IMG/VR virus record: IMGVR_UViG_3300046009_001267
Coordinates: 1 to 24,072 of that record
DNA length: 24,072 bases
Strand: one strand, 5' to 3'
Source of the DNA: a virus
Shown: piece by piece, positions 14,591-22,237 of the stretch
How the letters are laid out: every line of letters starts with the position of its first letter
Position numbering within the stretch: position 1 is the stretch's first letter
Notes under the pieces: generated by a model
What the model saw: the letters and a program-made list of their open reading frames with translations, nothing else
Database searches by the model: none
Told to the model about the DNA's origin: nothing
Made by a program: the position numbers and the translations under genes

Positions 14591-16087
14591 ATGAAGCGCG
14601 ATGACTTCGGGATGCGGATAGACGAGATCCGCGAGCTGGCCACAAAGTACAGCAAACCTGATCTGGCACGTATGGTGCAGATGGGCATGATCGAGCCTCA
14701 AAAGGCGCTGATGGCTGGCATGATGATTGACCGGATAGCCAAGTCGGCGATGAGTCCACCGCAAAGCACGGTTGCTCAAGAGGTATTTGGAGTTCAACCT
14801 GGTGGCACTGGCACCATGGCCGGCACAAGCTTGGGCGCACAAGGCCAAGAGCTTGGACCAACAGCACCTATGACCATGGCACCTCCTGCGATGGCTGCAA
14901 GTGGCGGCATCATGAGCGCGTTACCTCATAGTGCTGGTGTGGCAGGATTGCCAAGCGGCCTACAGAACATGGCAGGCGGTGGAATTGTTGCGTTTGCAGA
15001 GGGTGATCTTGTATCTGCCAGCGACACCATGCGTAGGGGTCTTGCCAGCCAGCAAGCGCCTATGGCTGCCGAGTCTGGTCTGCCAACTTTGCCAGGTGGC
15101 TTGAGGTTCAAAGAATACGATGCCATGGCAGCACCAACGCTTGAGTCTGAGTTTGAAACTAGCCGTCGGGCAGAGCAGATGGCAGGCGTAGACACAGCCG
15201 GCTTGTTCTCAAAGCTGCGCCAAGAAGAAGCTGGCAGGCGCGAGGAGCTGAAGGGTCGCCGCGAGGAAGCCAAGGGTGAAGCATTGCTGATGGCTGGCTT
15301 GGGTCTGATGGGCGCTCGTCGTGGTCAGGAGTTTGAGGTTCTATCCAACGTCGGTCGTCAGGCCGTGATGCAGTACGGTTCTGCTTTGAAAGAGTTGCGT
15401 GATACAGAGCGCGACATCAAGAAGAGCGAGCGTGAGTTGATGCTGGCTGAAGACAAGTACAAGCGCGATCAGTCTACGGCAAACGCCAATCGTCTGGCTC
15501 AAAAACAAGAGAAGTATGAAGACCGTAAAATTCGGTCTGTTGATCAGTACAACAAAGCTGTTGAGGAAGTTACCAGACTCAACATGGAGGTCTTCAAGCT
15601 CGAAAGGAAAGAAGCTTCTGATATGGCTATTGCGCAAGTGCAAGCCAAAACATCGCGTGATGTTGCAGAAATTCACGAGCGTGGCGCGATGGCAAGAGTT
15701 GGTGCTCCTGTCGCAGAAGAGCGGATTATTAACAAAATGCTTGCTGATCTTAAGAAAACAAATCCCAATGCCACTTATTTAGATGCTGTCCAAGCCTATA
15801 AAAGCTCAGGCAAAAGCAACATGCTGGAGCTGCAAGAGAAGTATGCAGATGATTGGTTAAAAATGGATTACCTTGAAAAGAAAAAATTCAAAGAACAAGG
15901 TATTACGGATGAAGCTTCGTATATTGCATACAGAACTAGGCTTTCCCAGCAGATGTCTAAAGGACAAACTGGTGGCGCATCCGTTCAACAAGGCGCGGCA
16001 GGTTCTGGATTTTCTGAAGGACAAGAGTCAAAAGACACTAACGGTCGTCCGATTGTTTATAGAAACGGTCAATGGGTTTATAAGTAA
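14591..16087 (+). CDS. Virion-associated coiled-coil protein
   Basis: 498 residues from ATG 14591, with AAAGG (14580-14584) six bases upstream; the TTG at 14585 inside the previous stop is less likely. The N terminus (DEIRELATKYSKPDLARMVQMGMIEPQKALMAGMMIDRI region) is a helical domain seen in phage virion proteins, followed by a Met/Pro/Gly-rich linker with NMAGGGIVAFAEGDLV (about 125-141). A strongly charged coiled coil covers about 205-360. The C terminus ends NGRPIVYRNGQWVYK, a short G-P-x-x-x-x-x-G-x-W-x-Y motif. GC drops from about 15,700 to the end of the gene (two hand-counted 60-base lines have 18 and 20 G/C). A TAATG overlap joins it to the giant protein gene. Function is inferred only from context. 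Confidence 0.7.
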   Translation: MKRDDFGMRIDEIRELATKYSKPDLARMVQMGMIEPQKALMAGMMIDRIAKSAMSPPQSTVAQEVFGVQPGGTGTMAGTSLGAQGQELGPTAPMTMAPPAMAASGGIMSALPHSAGVAGLPSGLQNMAGGGIVAFAEGDLVSASDTMRRGLASQQAPMAAESGLPTLPGGLRFKEYDAMAAPTLESEFETSRRAEQMAGVDTAGLFSKLRQEEAGRREELKGRREEAKGEALLMAGLGLMGARRGQEFEVLSNVGRQAVMQYGSALKELRDTERDIKKSERELMLAEDKYKRDQSTANANRLAQKQEKYEDRKIRSVDQYNKAVEEVTRLNMEVFKLERKEASDMAIAQVQAKTSRDVAEIHERGAMARVGAPVAEERIINKMLADLKKTNPNATYLDAVQAYKSSGKSNMLELQEKYADDWLKMDYLEKKKFKEQGITDEASYIAYRTRLSQQMSKGQTGGASVQQGAAGSGFSEGQESKDTNGRPIVYRNGQWVYK

Positions 16088-19000
16088 TGGCTACTCCTGT
16101 ACCAGCAAATCTTCTTCCAACAAATTTACAGCCGGGGAATGCTGTTCCAGCTAATTTGTTGCCAAAAGATTTGCGCCAACAGGAAAATATTGTTCCGGCG
16201 AATTTGCTGCCAGCCAACCTTCGCCCGCAAGTTCAACCTGAAAAACCGCCAGAAGCTGGGTTTTCTGCTGCTGATGTTGGCATCTCTGGCGTGCGAGGCG
16301 TTCTCGGCGTAACCAAGGCTATTACAGATGTATTTGGCGCGGACAATCCTGTCAGTAAAAAGCTGGCTGATTACAGCGGTTCTATGGCGGAACTGTATAC
16401 ACCAGAACGCCAGAAAGAAATTGCGTACTACGAGCAGAAAGCCAAAGAGGCAGAAGCTAGTGGCAAACCTGTAGAAGAAATCAAGGCGGCACTTGAAAGC
16501 ATCAAGGCCGCTCCGCTACAAGCAACAGCGGAAGCTGTGGGTTCAATTGTTCCCAATCTTGCCAGTCTGTTTATCCCTGTTGTCGGTGAAGTAAGGGGCG
16601 CTGCACTTGCACGCTCTGCTTACAACATGTTCATCGGGATATTGGAGGGTACGGGTGCTGTCAAGGGCAGTATCTATGACAACGTCAAGGATGAACTAGT
16701 AAAGAACAAAGTTCCAGAGGCAGAGGCCGCCAAAATCGCCAGTGAGGCGCAGTCCTACACCGGCAAAAACTTTGACCAGATATTGCTTGGCGCTGGTATT
16801 GGCGCTGCAACCGGTAAGTTTGGTGTTGAGTCGCTACTGTCTCCGAAAGCTACAAAGCTGGCCCAGAAGGCTGCTGCTGTTGGTTCAGAGATGTTTACAG
16901 AGGCCGGCCAAGCTTCTCAAGAACAGATAGCTGCCAACCTTGCTGCTCGTCGGGAAGGATTAGATGTAGACCTTATGCGCGGTGTTGCTGGTGCCGCTAC
17001 CAAAGAGGGCATCATGGGCGCGCTAGGCGCTGGCGCTGTTGGCGCTGTTAGCCGTGGCGCTCCGGCGGAAGTTGCGCCTCCAGAGGCACCTCCGGCAGTA
17101 CGTCGTGGCTCTGACATCATCCGCGAGCGCATCGAGTCCTTGGAGAAGCAGCCGCAGACGCCAGAGACGCAGTCAGTCCTGAGTGAGTTAAGAACCCAGC
17201 TCGACACTGTCGTGGCGGAAGAAACCAAGATTGATTCCTTCAAGCAGGAGTTTTCCTCACTGAGCGAGCAGGATCGCAGGAACACCCTACAGACCCTGCA
17301 ACAGGAGCAGCTACAGCGTGAGCAGCTACTGTCCACGCCGGAGTCTATCCAGCAGTACGCAGAGTCTCAGAACATCCCGGTAGAAGAAGCGCAGCAGCAG
17401 CTACAGAGCCTGTACCAAGAGGGTCTGTTGCGTGAGCGTGCCTACTCCGAGTTCATGGAAACTCTGGAGCCTACGACCGTCGAGTTCGTATCTGACATCC
17501 AGCAACTCACGCCGGAGCAGAAGAACTCTATGCTCCAGCAGGCTATAGAGCCTATCCGCACGGCTGTCGCAGAGGGCAACATCAAGCTTGATGACGCCAT
17601 CAGGATTGTCAACAAGTCTGTCAATGATGAGGTCTTGCAGGCTACTGGCTTTGAGCTGTTGCAGAATCAAGATGCCGAGCTGGTCGAGAACATGCTGGAA
17701 GTCTTGCGCCGTGAGTCTCCTACCAAGGAGACAATTGCTGACCTGCTGAACGACGTTGACTTCATGGATGACTTGCAGCGCATCGCCGAGCAGTCGTTGG
17801 CAGAGCAAAGAGAGCTAGTGCAAGACATCTTGAACCTTGAAGAAGGTCAGGTGCAGGCGGCAGAGAAGTACGGCATAGACGCCGAGAACGAAGCGCAGAT
17901 GGCTGACATGATTGCCACCCTGCAAATGCAGGTAGACGAGCTTCGCAACCTGTCACAGAACGATTCTGTGTACGAGCGTCTGCGCGACGAGATAGCAGAG
18001 GCTAGAACCGCAGAGCAGAAGAAGGATAAGGAAAAGGAAAAGGAGCAGGAAGACTTTACCAACGTCCCTGATGACCTGCTAGACAAGCTGGATGCTCATG
18101 CGTTTGGTCAGAAGCTAGGAGCAGAGTACAAAAGAGGACGTACTACTGATTACTTTATACAGCCTACAAAAAACCTAGGCATGTTGAGGGCTGCAAGGTC
18201 AGACGATTTGTCTGGTATTGCAGATCAACTAGCAAAAAGTGCGAACCCAGCGATTAAACTTGTCGCAGAAAAAATGCGAGGGCTAAACACGGGTGTTAGG
18301 GTTGGCTTCCCACAAGATATGAAGCATAAGAAATGGGCAGGATATTTCAGCCCATTTTACAACCGTGTTTACCTACGTCAAAAATATGCCCAGCAAGAGC
18401 ACACGGTCGCTCATGAGTTTGTTCATGCGTTAACTTCTTATGCAATTAACAATCCGACGCCAGAACAAAAGCCAACCATAGACAAGCTGAACAATTTGTA
18501 TCAGCACGTCAAGAAAGAACTTGGCCCTGCCGGCAAGAAAGTATATGGGTTAACTAATCTTGATGAATTCATTGCGGAAGCCAACTCCAACGTAGCGTTC
18601 CAGTACCAGCTTGCCAAGATCAAGTACAAGAACGAGACGGCATGGGGCGCGTTCACCAAGATGATCTCCAAGCTACTGGGGATTGCCAACGTGTCTGCGC
18701 TGACAGAGGTGATAGCCCTGACAGAGGAACTTACATCCAAGCAGGCTACGAATTTCCCTATGGGTATGCCTGGCAAGGTTCTGCCGGCAAAACCACCGCA
18801 AGCGCCGCAGCGGACTCAGGTTGGCACCAATGTGATGAACACGTTGAACCAGATGAACCGCCAAGTAGCCCCACCACCTCCGGGCTATGTTCAAAGAGTT
18901 CGTGCTGGCTATACCAATGTTACCCAGAACCCGCAGCTAACGGCACAGAGCGCGAAGTCAGCTACCAAGAAGTTCTTGGACCAGATGGAGACCGTTGTGT

Positions 19001-21585
19001 TCTCCAGCGATGCTGCCTTGAACAACGCTATCCGCCGCAACATCATGGCAACCACGGCAGGCATGGACGTGAAGATCGGCCAACTGCTGGAGGTAAGTCT
19101 TAGCCAGACCGTCCACGCTGACGCCTTGGCCAGCCTGCACATGATGGAAGGCAAGATCGTCTACGACAAGAACCTGTACAAGTGGGTGGCAGAGAAGACG
19201 GATGCAAACCTACCAAAGCTTGCAGAGCAGGTAGACAAGATTGCAGAGAAGTATGGCCTGACCAAAGAAGAGGCCATGCTGGTTGCGCACACGGCGTTCG
19301 AGGCCAAGCGTCTGCGGTCGCTCGAGCGTGACAACGCTGCCATAGAAGCGCAGGTTGCAGTGATTCGCCGGGAAGCTAGGAAACTGACATCAGAGGCGAA
19401 GGCCGACGAAGCCGCTGGCGATACAGACAAGGCAGAGAACAAGTTTGCCAAGGCAGAGAAGAAGCGCGCCGAGGCAAGGAAGCTGCTGGCAAAGAAGAAG
19501 ATTGTCCACATGACTCCGACCGAGATCAGCGCCGGGATGGACTTCTTCAAGACTATGCCAGAGCTGAACGGCCTTGTAGATACGTGGCAGGAGATGCGCA
19601 ACAACACGGCTGACGTGCTGGTAGAGAGCGGGCTGTGGAGCAGGGAAGAAGCTGACTTCCTGCTGGACAACATCGACTACGTGCCGTTCTACCGCGAGGA
19701 ACAGATAGAGCAGGGCAAAGGGCCGAAGGAGTTTATCCGTGGCCTACAGGTACAGGCGCGTGATCCCAAGTTCAAAGGCTCGCAGCGCAGGGTCAACGAC
19801 ATATTCGACAACATGGCGCGGTGGATGCAGTACGCGGTCAATCGCTCTGTGCGTAACCGCTCTGCGCTGTCGCTGATTGATTCGGCTGTTGGTAACGGGC
19901 TGGGCAAGAAGGTATCCAAGCCTGTACGAGGTGGCAACAATGTCAACGTCTGGCGTGACGGCAAGCAAGAGTTCTACGAGATGGATGATCCGCTGTATGT
20001 GGATGCCTTCCGTGGGCTGGAGTCTGTGGCCATCCCTGCGCTGAACTTCTTCAGCAAGATGTCCAACTTGCTGCGCCAGTCTGTGGTGATGTACCCGCTG
20101 TTCTCGGTGGCGCAGGTGCCGCAGGATTCATTTGCTGCCATGTTCAGCTCCGGGCTGAAGCCGCAGTTTGCTTTGCGCATACCTGTGCTGGCGGTCAAGG
20201 AGTTCATAAATACCCTGAGAAAGAAAAGCCAGACGCACGAGGCTTTGCGTAAGGCTGGCGCTGTCGGGGTCAAGGACTTCTCTGCTGCGGTCGCAAGGCT
20301 GGACGCTGAGATGCTGGCTGGCCTCAAGGCTGCTCCCGGCGTGAAAGGCAAGATCAAGGAAGTCTTGACCCATATCGCTATGTCGGCAGATAACGCGGTG
20401 CGTCAGGCTGTGTACGAAGCATCGATACAGGCTGGCAAGTCGCAGGCGGAGGCGCTGGAGAAAGCATTCCAGGTCATCAACTTCCGCACTCGTGGCAGCA
20501 GCAAGTTATTGGCCTTGGCCGGTCAGGTCATCCCGTTCTTCAACGCTTACCTAGCTGCGCAGCATGTGGCCTACAAGACCATCACTGGTGTCGGTACGTC
20601 GCCCGGAGACAGGAAAGCTGCACTGAACACGCTGGCTGCGACCATGGGGTCGGTGATGACGTTGGCGCTTATCTACGCCATGATGAATGCCGACGACGAT
20701 GACTACAAGAACAAGCCGGCTGCCGTGCGTGACAGGCTGCTGATGATCCCCGGCACAGGTATGTCCATCCCTCTGCGTATGGATCTGTTTACCTTCCCGA
20801 AGGTTCTGACAGAGCACATGTACTTGCTGATGACGGACAAGGGATACGAAGATCCTCGCAAGTTCAGGGACTCTATCAAGAACGCCTTGGCCAACGCCAT
20901 CTTCAGCCCGACTCCGGTTCCGCAGGCGATCAAGCCGCTGGTCGAGGTGGGCATCAATTACGACTTCTTCCAAGGCCGTCCGTTGATCGGTACGTTCCAG
21001 AAGGGTCTGGAGACCGAGCGTCAGTACAACAACAGTACGTCAGAACTTGGCAAACTGTTCGGCAGCACCGGGCTGGTATCCCCGATTGCTGTGGATCACT
21101 TGATACGCGGCATGTTTGGTTCCGTCGGTGGGCTGGTGATCTACATGACCAACCCTATCCTGCACAACGATCCATCGGTCGAGCGTCCGTCCTTGGGGCT
21201 GCGCGACGCCATGGCAGCGTTGCCAGGAACCAGCGGCTTTATCAGCAAGGAATACGAGAACGCACTGAAGGGCGACTTCTATGTCCTGCGTGATGAGGTT
21301 GCCAAGGTAGCAAACACCATCAATGACATGAAGAACCGCAGCCCGCAGGATATCGACAAGTACTTAGAGAAGCCGGGTGTCGAGGAGCGGATGGGCTTGC
21401 AGAAGACGGTCAACAAGATCACAGATCAGTTAACCAAGATCAGAAACAACATTAGCGTCATCAGCAACTCTGCCGACATGACTGCTGAAGAGAAGCGGGA
21501 AGCTATCCGCGATCTGCGGCAGGTGGAGCGTGAGCTGCTGGAGTCTGTGGACGTTAAGGATCTTCGTGAGATGGCTAAGATTTAG
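16087..21585 (+). CDS. Giant ejected virion protein with zinc-metalloprotease motif and LPD38-like C-terminal region
   Basis: 1832 residues; ATG 16087 shares a base with the preceding TAA (TAATG). In order: three VPANLLPxNL repeats (residues 5-45); a helical, Gly-zipper-rich region with hydrophobic segments (about 150-300); a Gln/Glu-rich coiled-coil region (about 340-650); a zincin-like domain with VAHEFVHAL, H776-E777-x-x-H780, and a probable third ligand in DEFIAEA (E827 or E831). Helical regions (about 950-1150) follow. The C-terminal part (about 1150-1700) contains VDTWQEMRNNTADVLVESG-type sequence, FYEMDDPLY, PFFNAYLAAQ and a hydrophobic helix near 1515-1535 followed by NADDDDYKNKP, resembling the phage large polyvalent protein domain LPD38. 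Size and position fit a T7 gp16-like ejected protein. The protease could act on virion, host envelope or host proteins; the target is unknown. Confidence 0.78.
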   Translation: MATPVPANLLPTNLQPGNAVPANLLPKDLRQQENIVPANLLPANLRPQVQPEKPPEAGFSAADVGISGVRGVLGVTKAITDVFGADNPVSKKLADYSGSMAELYTPERQKEIAYYEQKAKEAEASGKPVEEIKAALESIKAAPLQATAEAVGSIVPNLASLFIPVVGEVRGAALARSAYNMFIGILEGTGAVKGSIYDNVKDELVKNKVPEAEAAKIASEAQSYTGKNFDQILLGAGIGAATGKFGVESLLSPKATKLAQKAAAVGSEMFTEAGQASQEQIAANLAARREGLDVDLMRGVAGAATKEGIMGALGAGAVGAVSRGAPAEVAPPEAPPAVRRGSDIIRERIESLEKQPQTPETQSVLSELRTQLDTVVAEETKIDSFKQEFSSLSEQDRRNTLQTLQQEQLQREQLLSTPESIQQYAESQNIPVEEAQQQLQSLYQEGLLRERAYSEFMETLEPTTVEFVSDIQQLTPEQKNSMLQQAIEPIRTAVAEGNIKLDDAIRIVNKSVNDEVLQATGFELLQNQDAELVENMLEVLRRESPTKETIADLLNDVDFMDDLQRIAEQSLAEQRELVQDILNLEEGQVQAAEKYGIDAENEAQMADMIATLQMQVDELRNLSQNDSVYERLRDEIAEARTAEQKKDKEKEKEQEDFTNVPDDLLDKLDAHAFGQKLGAEYKRGRTTDYFIQPTKNLGMLRAARSDDLSGIADQLAKSANPAIKLVAEKMRGLNTGVRVGFPQDMKHKKWAGYFSPFYNRVYLRQKYAQQEHTVAHEFVHALTSYAINNPTPEQKPTIDKLNNLYQHVKKELGPAGKKVYGLTNLDEFIAEANSNVAFQYQLAKIKYKNETAWGAFTKMISKLLGIANVSALTEVIALTEELTSKQATNFPMGMPGKVLPAKPPQAPQRTQVGTNVMNTLNQMNRQVAPPPPGYVQRVRAGYTNVTQNPQLTAQSAKSATKKFLDQMETVVFSSDAALNNAIRRNIMATTAGMDVKIGQLLEVSLSQTVHADALASLHMMEGKIVYDKNLYKWVAEKTDANLPKLAEQVDKIAEKYGLTKEEAMLVAHTAFEAKRLRSLERDNAAIEAQVAVIRREARKLTSEAKADEAAGDTDKAENKFAKAEKKRAEARKLLAKKKIVHMTPTEISAGMDFFKTMPELNGLVDTWQEMRNNTADVLVESGLWSREEADFLLDNIDYVPFYREEQIEQGKGPKEFIRGLQVQARDPKFKGSQRRVNDIFDNMARWMQYAVNRSVRNRSALSLIDSAVGNGLGKKVSKPVRGGNNVNVWRDGKQEFYEMDDPLYVDAFRGLESVAIPALNFFSKMSNLLRQSVVMYPLFSVAQVPQDSFAAMFSSGLKPQFALRIPVLAVKEFINTLRKKSQTHEALRKAGAVGVKDFSAAVARLDAEMLAGLKAAPGVKGKIKEVLTHIAMSADNAVRQAVYEASIQAGKSQAEALEKAFQVINFRTRGSSKLLALAGQVIPFFNAYLAAQHVAYKTITGVGTSPGDRKAALNTLAATMGSVMTLALIYAMMNADDDDYKNKPAAVRDRLLMIPGTGMSIPLRMDLFTFPKVLTEHMYLLMTDKGYEDPRKFRDSIKNALANAIFSPTPVPQAIKPLVEVGINYDFFQGRPLIGTFQKGLETERQYNNSTSELGKLFGSTGLVSPIAVDHLIRGMFGSVGGLVIYMTNPILHNDPSVERPSLGLRDAMAALPGTSGFISKEYENALKGDFYVLRDEVAKVANTINDMKNRSPQDIDKYLEKPGVEERMGLQKTVNKITDQLTKIRNNISVISNSADMTAEEKREAIRDLRQVERELLESVDVKDLREMAKI
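16099..16221 (+). repeat. Three VPANLLPxNL repeats at the N terminus of the giant protein
   Basis: Copies at residues 5-14, 20-29 and 36-45, spaced 15 and 16 residues apart: VPANLLPTNL, VPANLLPKDL and VPANLLPANL. Protein conservation is much higher than DNA identity (for example GCAAATCTTCTT versus GCTAATTTGTTG). This suggests selection on the peptide rather than a recent DNA duplication. Confidence 0.8.
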
Positions 21586-21859
21586 AGTGCAGGCGCTCGA
21601 TAGTCATGGCCATCAAGTCCCACTCTGTGAGCTTGTACCGTGTATAGAACCCCCTGCTTCCTAACCCATGGTATCCGCTCTGTCCCTGATGGTGCTCCGG
21701 GCAGAGTGGAATCACCAGCCAATCTGACGCTCTCTGTGCTCCTCCAGCCGCGTCGCGAGGATGATGCAGGTGAGCAGGGCTGTGACCATAGCCCAGATGA
21801 TGGCAGAGCACGCAGCCAATCTCTGCCACCTCGTTCATATACTGCTTAACTGTCTTCAT
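21575..21859 (-). CDS. Ref-like HNH-type nuclease
   Basis: 94 residues from ATG 21859. Metal-binding pattern: C16 and C19 (GCVLC), HLHH (H30, H32, H33), then VIPLCPEHHQGQSGYHG with C53, H56, H57 and H64. The order CxxC...HH...D..IPLCxxHHxG..xxHG matches the RecA-dependent nuclease Ref of phage P1 and related small phage HNH proteins (PF16786 type). Ref cuts DNA at RecA-promoted displacement loops. Whether this protein needs RecA is not visible, so a general HNH endonuclease is the alternative. It is the last gene of the minus-strand set, starting inside the end of the 65-residue gene (14-base overlap). Its stop lies 11 bases inside the end of the convergent giant virion gene. Confidence 0.75.
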   Translation of the reverse strand: MKTVKQYMNEVAEIGCVLCHHLGYGHSPAHLHHPRDAAGGAQRASDWLVIPLCPEHHQGQSGYHGLGSRGFYTRYKLTEWDLMAMTIERLHSKS

Positions 21860-22043
21860 TGATTCGATCCAGAACTAGCTGGGCATAGTCTTCGCCGTCG
21901 TCGATGATGTATGTGGTCTTGAGAATATCGATGCACCGCTTGGTAGCCGCATCCCATCCAGCGGAGAAGGCAGACTCTTGCAATACCCCCTGCTTTGACG
22001 CATCCATGGCAGACCAGCTTTTGTAGCTCTCACTCTTCGTCAT
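21846..22043 (-). CDS. Small protein of unknown function (65 residues)
   Basis: Starts at ATG 22043 with AGGAGG (22053-22048) four bases upstream. A longer in-frame reading from 22181 would add a 46-residue Arg/Ser-rich stretch lying within the zinc-ribbon gene and is rejected. The sequence begins MTKSESYKSWSAMD, has ESAFSAGWDAATKRCIDIL in the middle and an acidic C terminus (IDDGEDYAQLVLDRINEDS). The AFxAGWxAA pattern is common in small phage proteins of unknown function. It overlaps the zinc-ribbon gene by 14 bases upstream and the Ref-like gene by 14 bases downstream, so the three are probably co-translated. Confidence 0.7.
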   Translation of the reverse strand: MTKSESYKSWSAMDASKQGVLQESAFSAGWDAATKRCIDILKTTYIIDDGEDYAQLVLDRINEDS

Positions 22044-22236
22044 CTTCCCTCCTGTATTTCTTTGGTAGTTTGTAGTGCTTCTCCCAGACTTCCTGCGGTA
22101 TCTCGATGGACATGAACCGATGGTCGCACGCCCGGCACACGCGCTGACGGTGTACGAAGTCAAACGTGCCGGTGATGTCACGGTACTTGCGGGTGTCAGT
22201 CACCTGCGTAGGTTTGTCACAAGAAGGGCACCACAT
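22030..22236 (-). CDS. Stand-alone NrdR-like zinc-ribbon protein
   Basis: 68 residues. The pattern MWCPSC...TQVTDTRKYRD...VHRQRVCRACDHRFMSIE places four cysteines at 3, 6, 34 and 37 as a treble-clef/zinc-ribbon. The TxVxDTR and R-x-R-x-C-xx-C-xx-RF-x-x-x-E features closely resemble the N-terminal DNA-binding ribbon of NrdR, the repressor of ribonucleotide reductase genes. NrdR continues with an ATP-cone of about 100 residues, which is absent; here a basic/acidic tail (WEKHYKLPKKYRREDDEE) ends the protein. A DNA-binding or modulating role is therefore inferred, without nucleotide sensing. The start lies one base after the epimerase stop and lacks a strong Shine-Dalgarno, implying coupled translation. 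Confidence 0.78.
   Translation of the reverse strand: MWCPSCDKPTQVTDTRKYRDITGTFDFVHRQRVCRACDHRFMSIEIPQEVWEKHYKLPKKYRREDDEE
22048..22053 (-). promoter_or_regulatory. Strong Shine-Dalgarno for the 65-residue gene
   Basis: On the minus strand AGGAGG precedes ATG 22043 by four bases, inside the end of the zinc-ribbon gene. It fixes the start of the small gene. Confidence 0.7.
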
Positions 22237-22237
22237 G

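Noticed and set aside
16742-16930. 62-residue frame within the giant protein gene
   Set aside because: An out-of-frame shadow of the giant gene with leucine/arginine-rich composition and no ribosome site noted.
21585-21598. Five-pair hairpin (GAGTG-CAGG-CGCTC) as a terminator between the convergent operons
   Set aside because: The stem is short and includes a G-T pair, and no T-run follows on either strand.
22044-22181. N-terminal extension of the 65-residue gene to a start at 22181
   Set aside because: The added residues are Arg/Ser-rich shadow sequence inside the zinc-ribbon gene, whereas ATG 22043 has a near-perfect Shine-Dalgarno.
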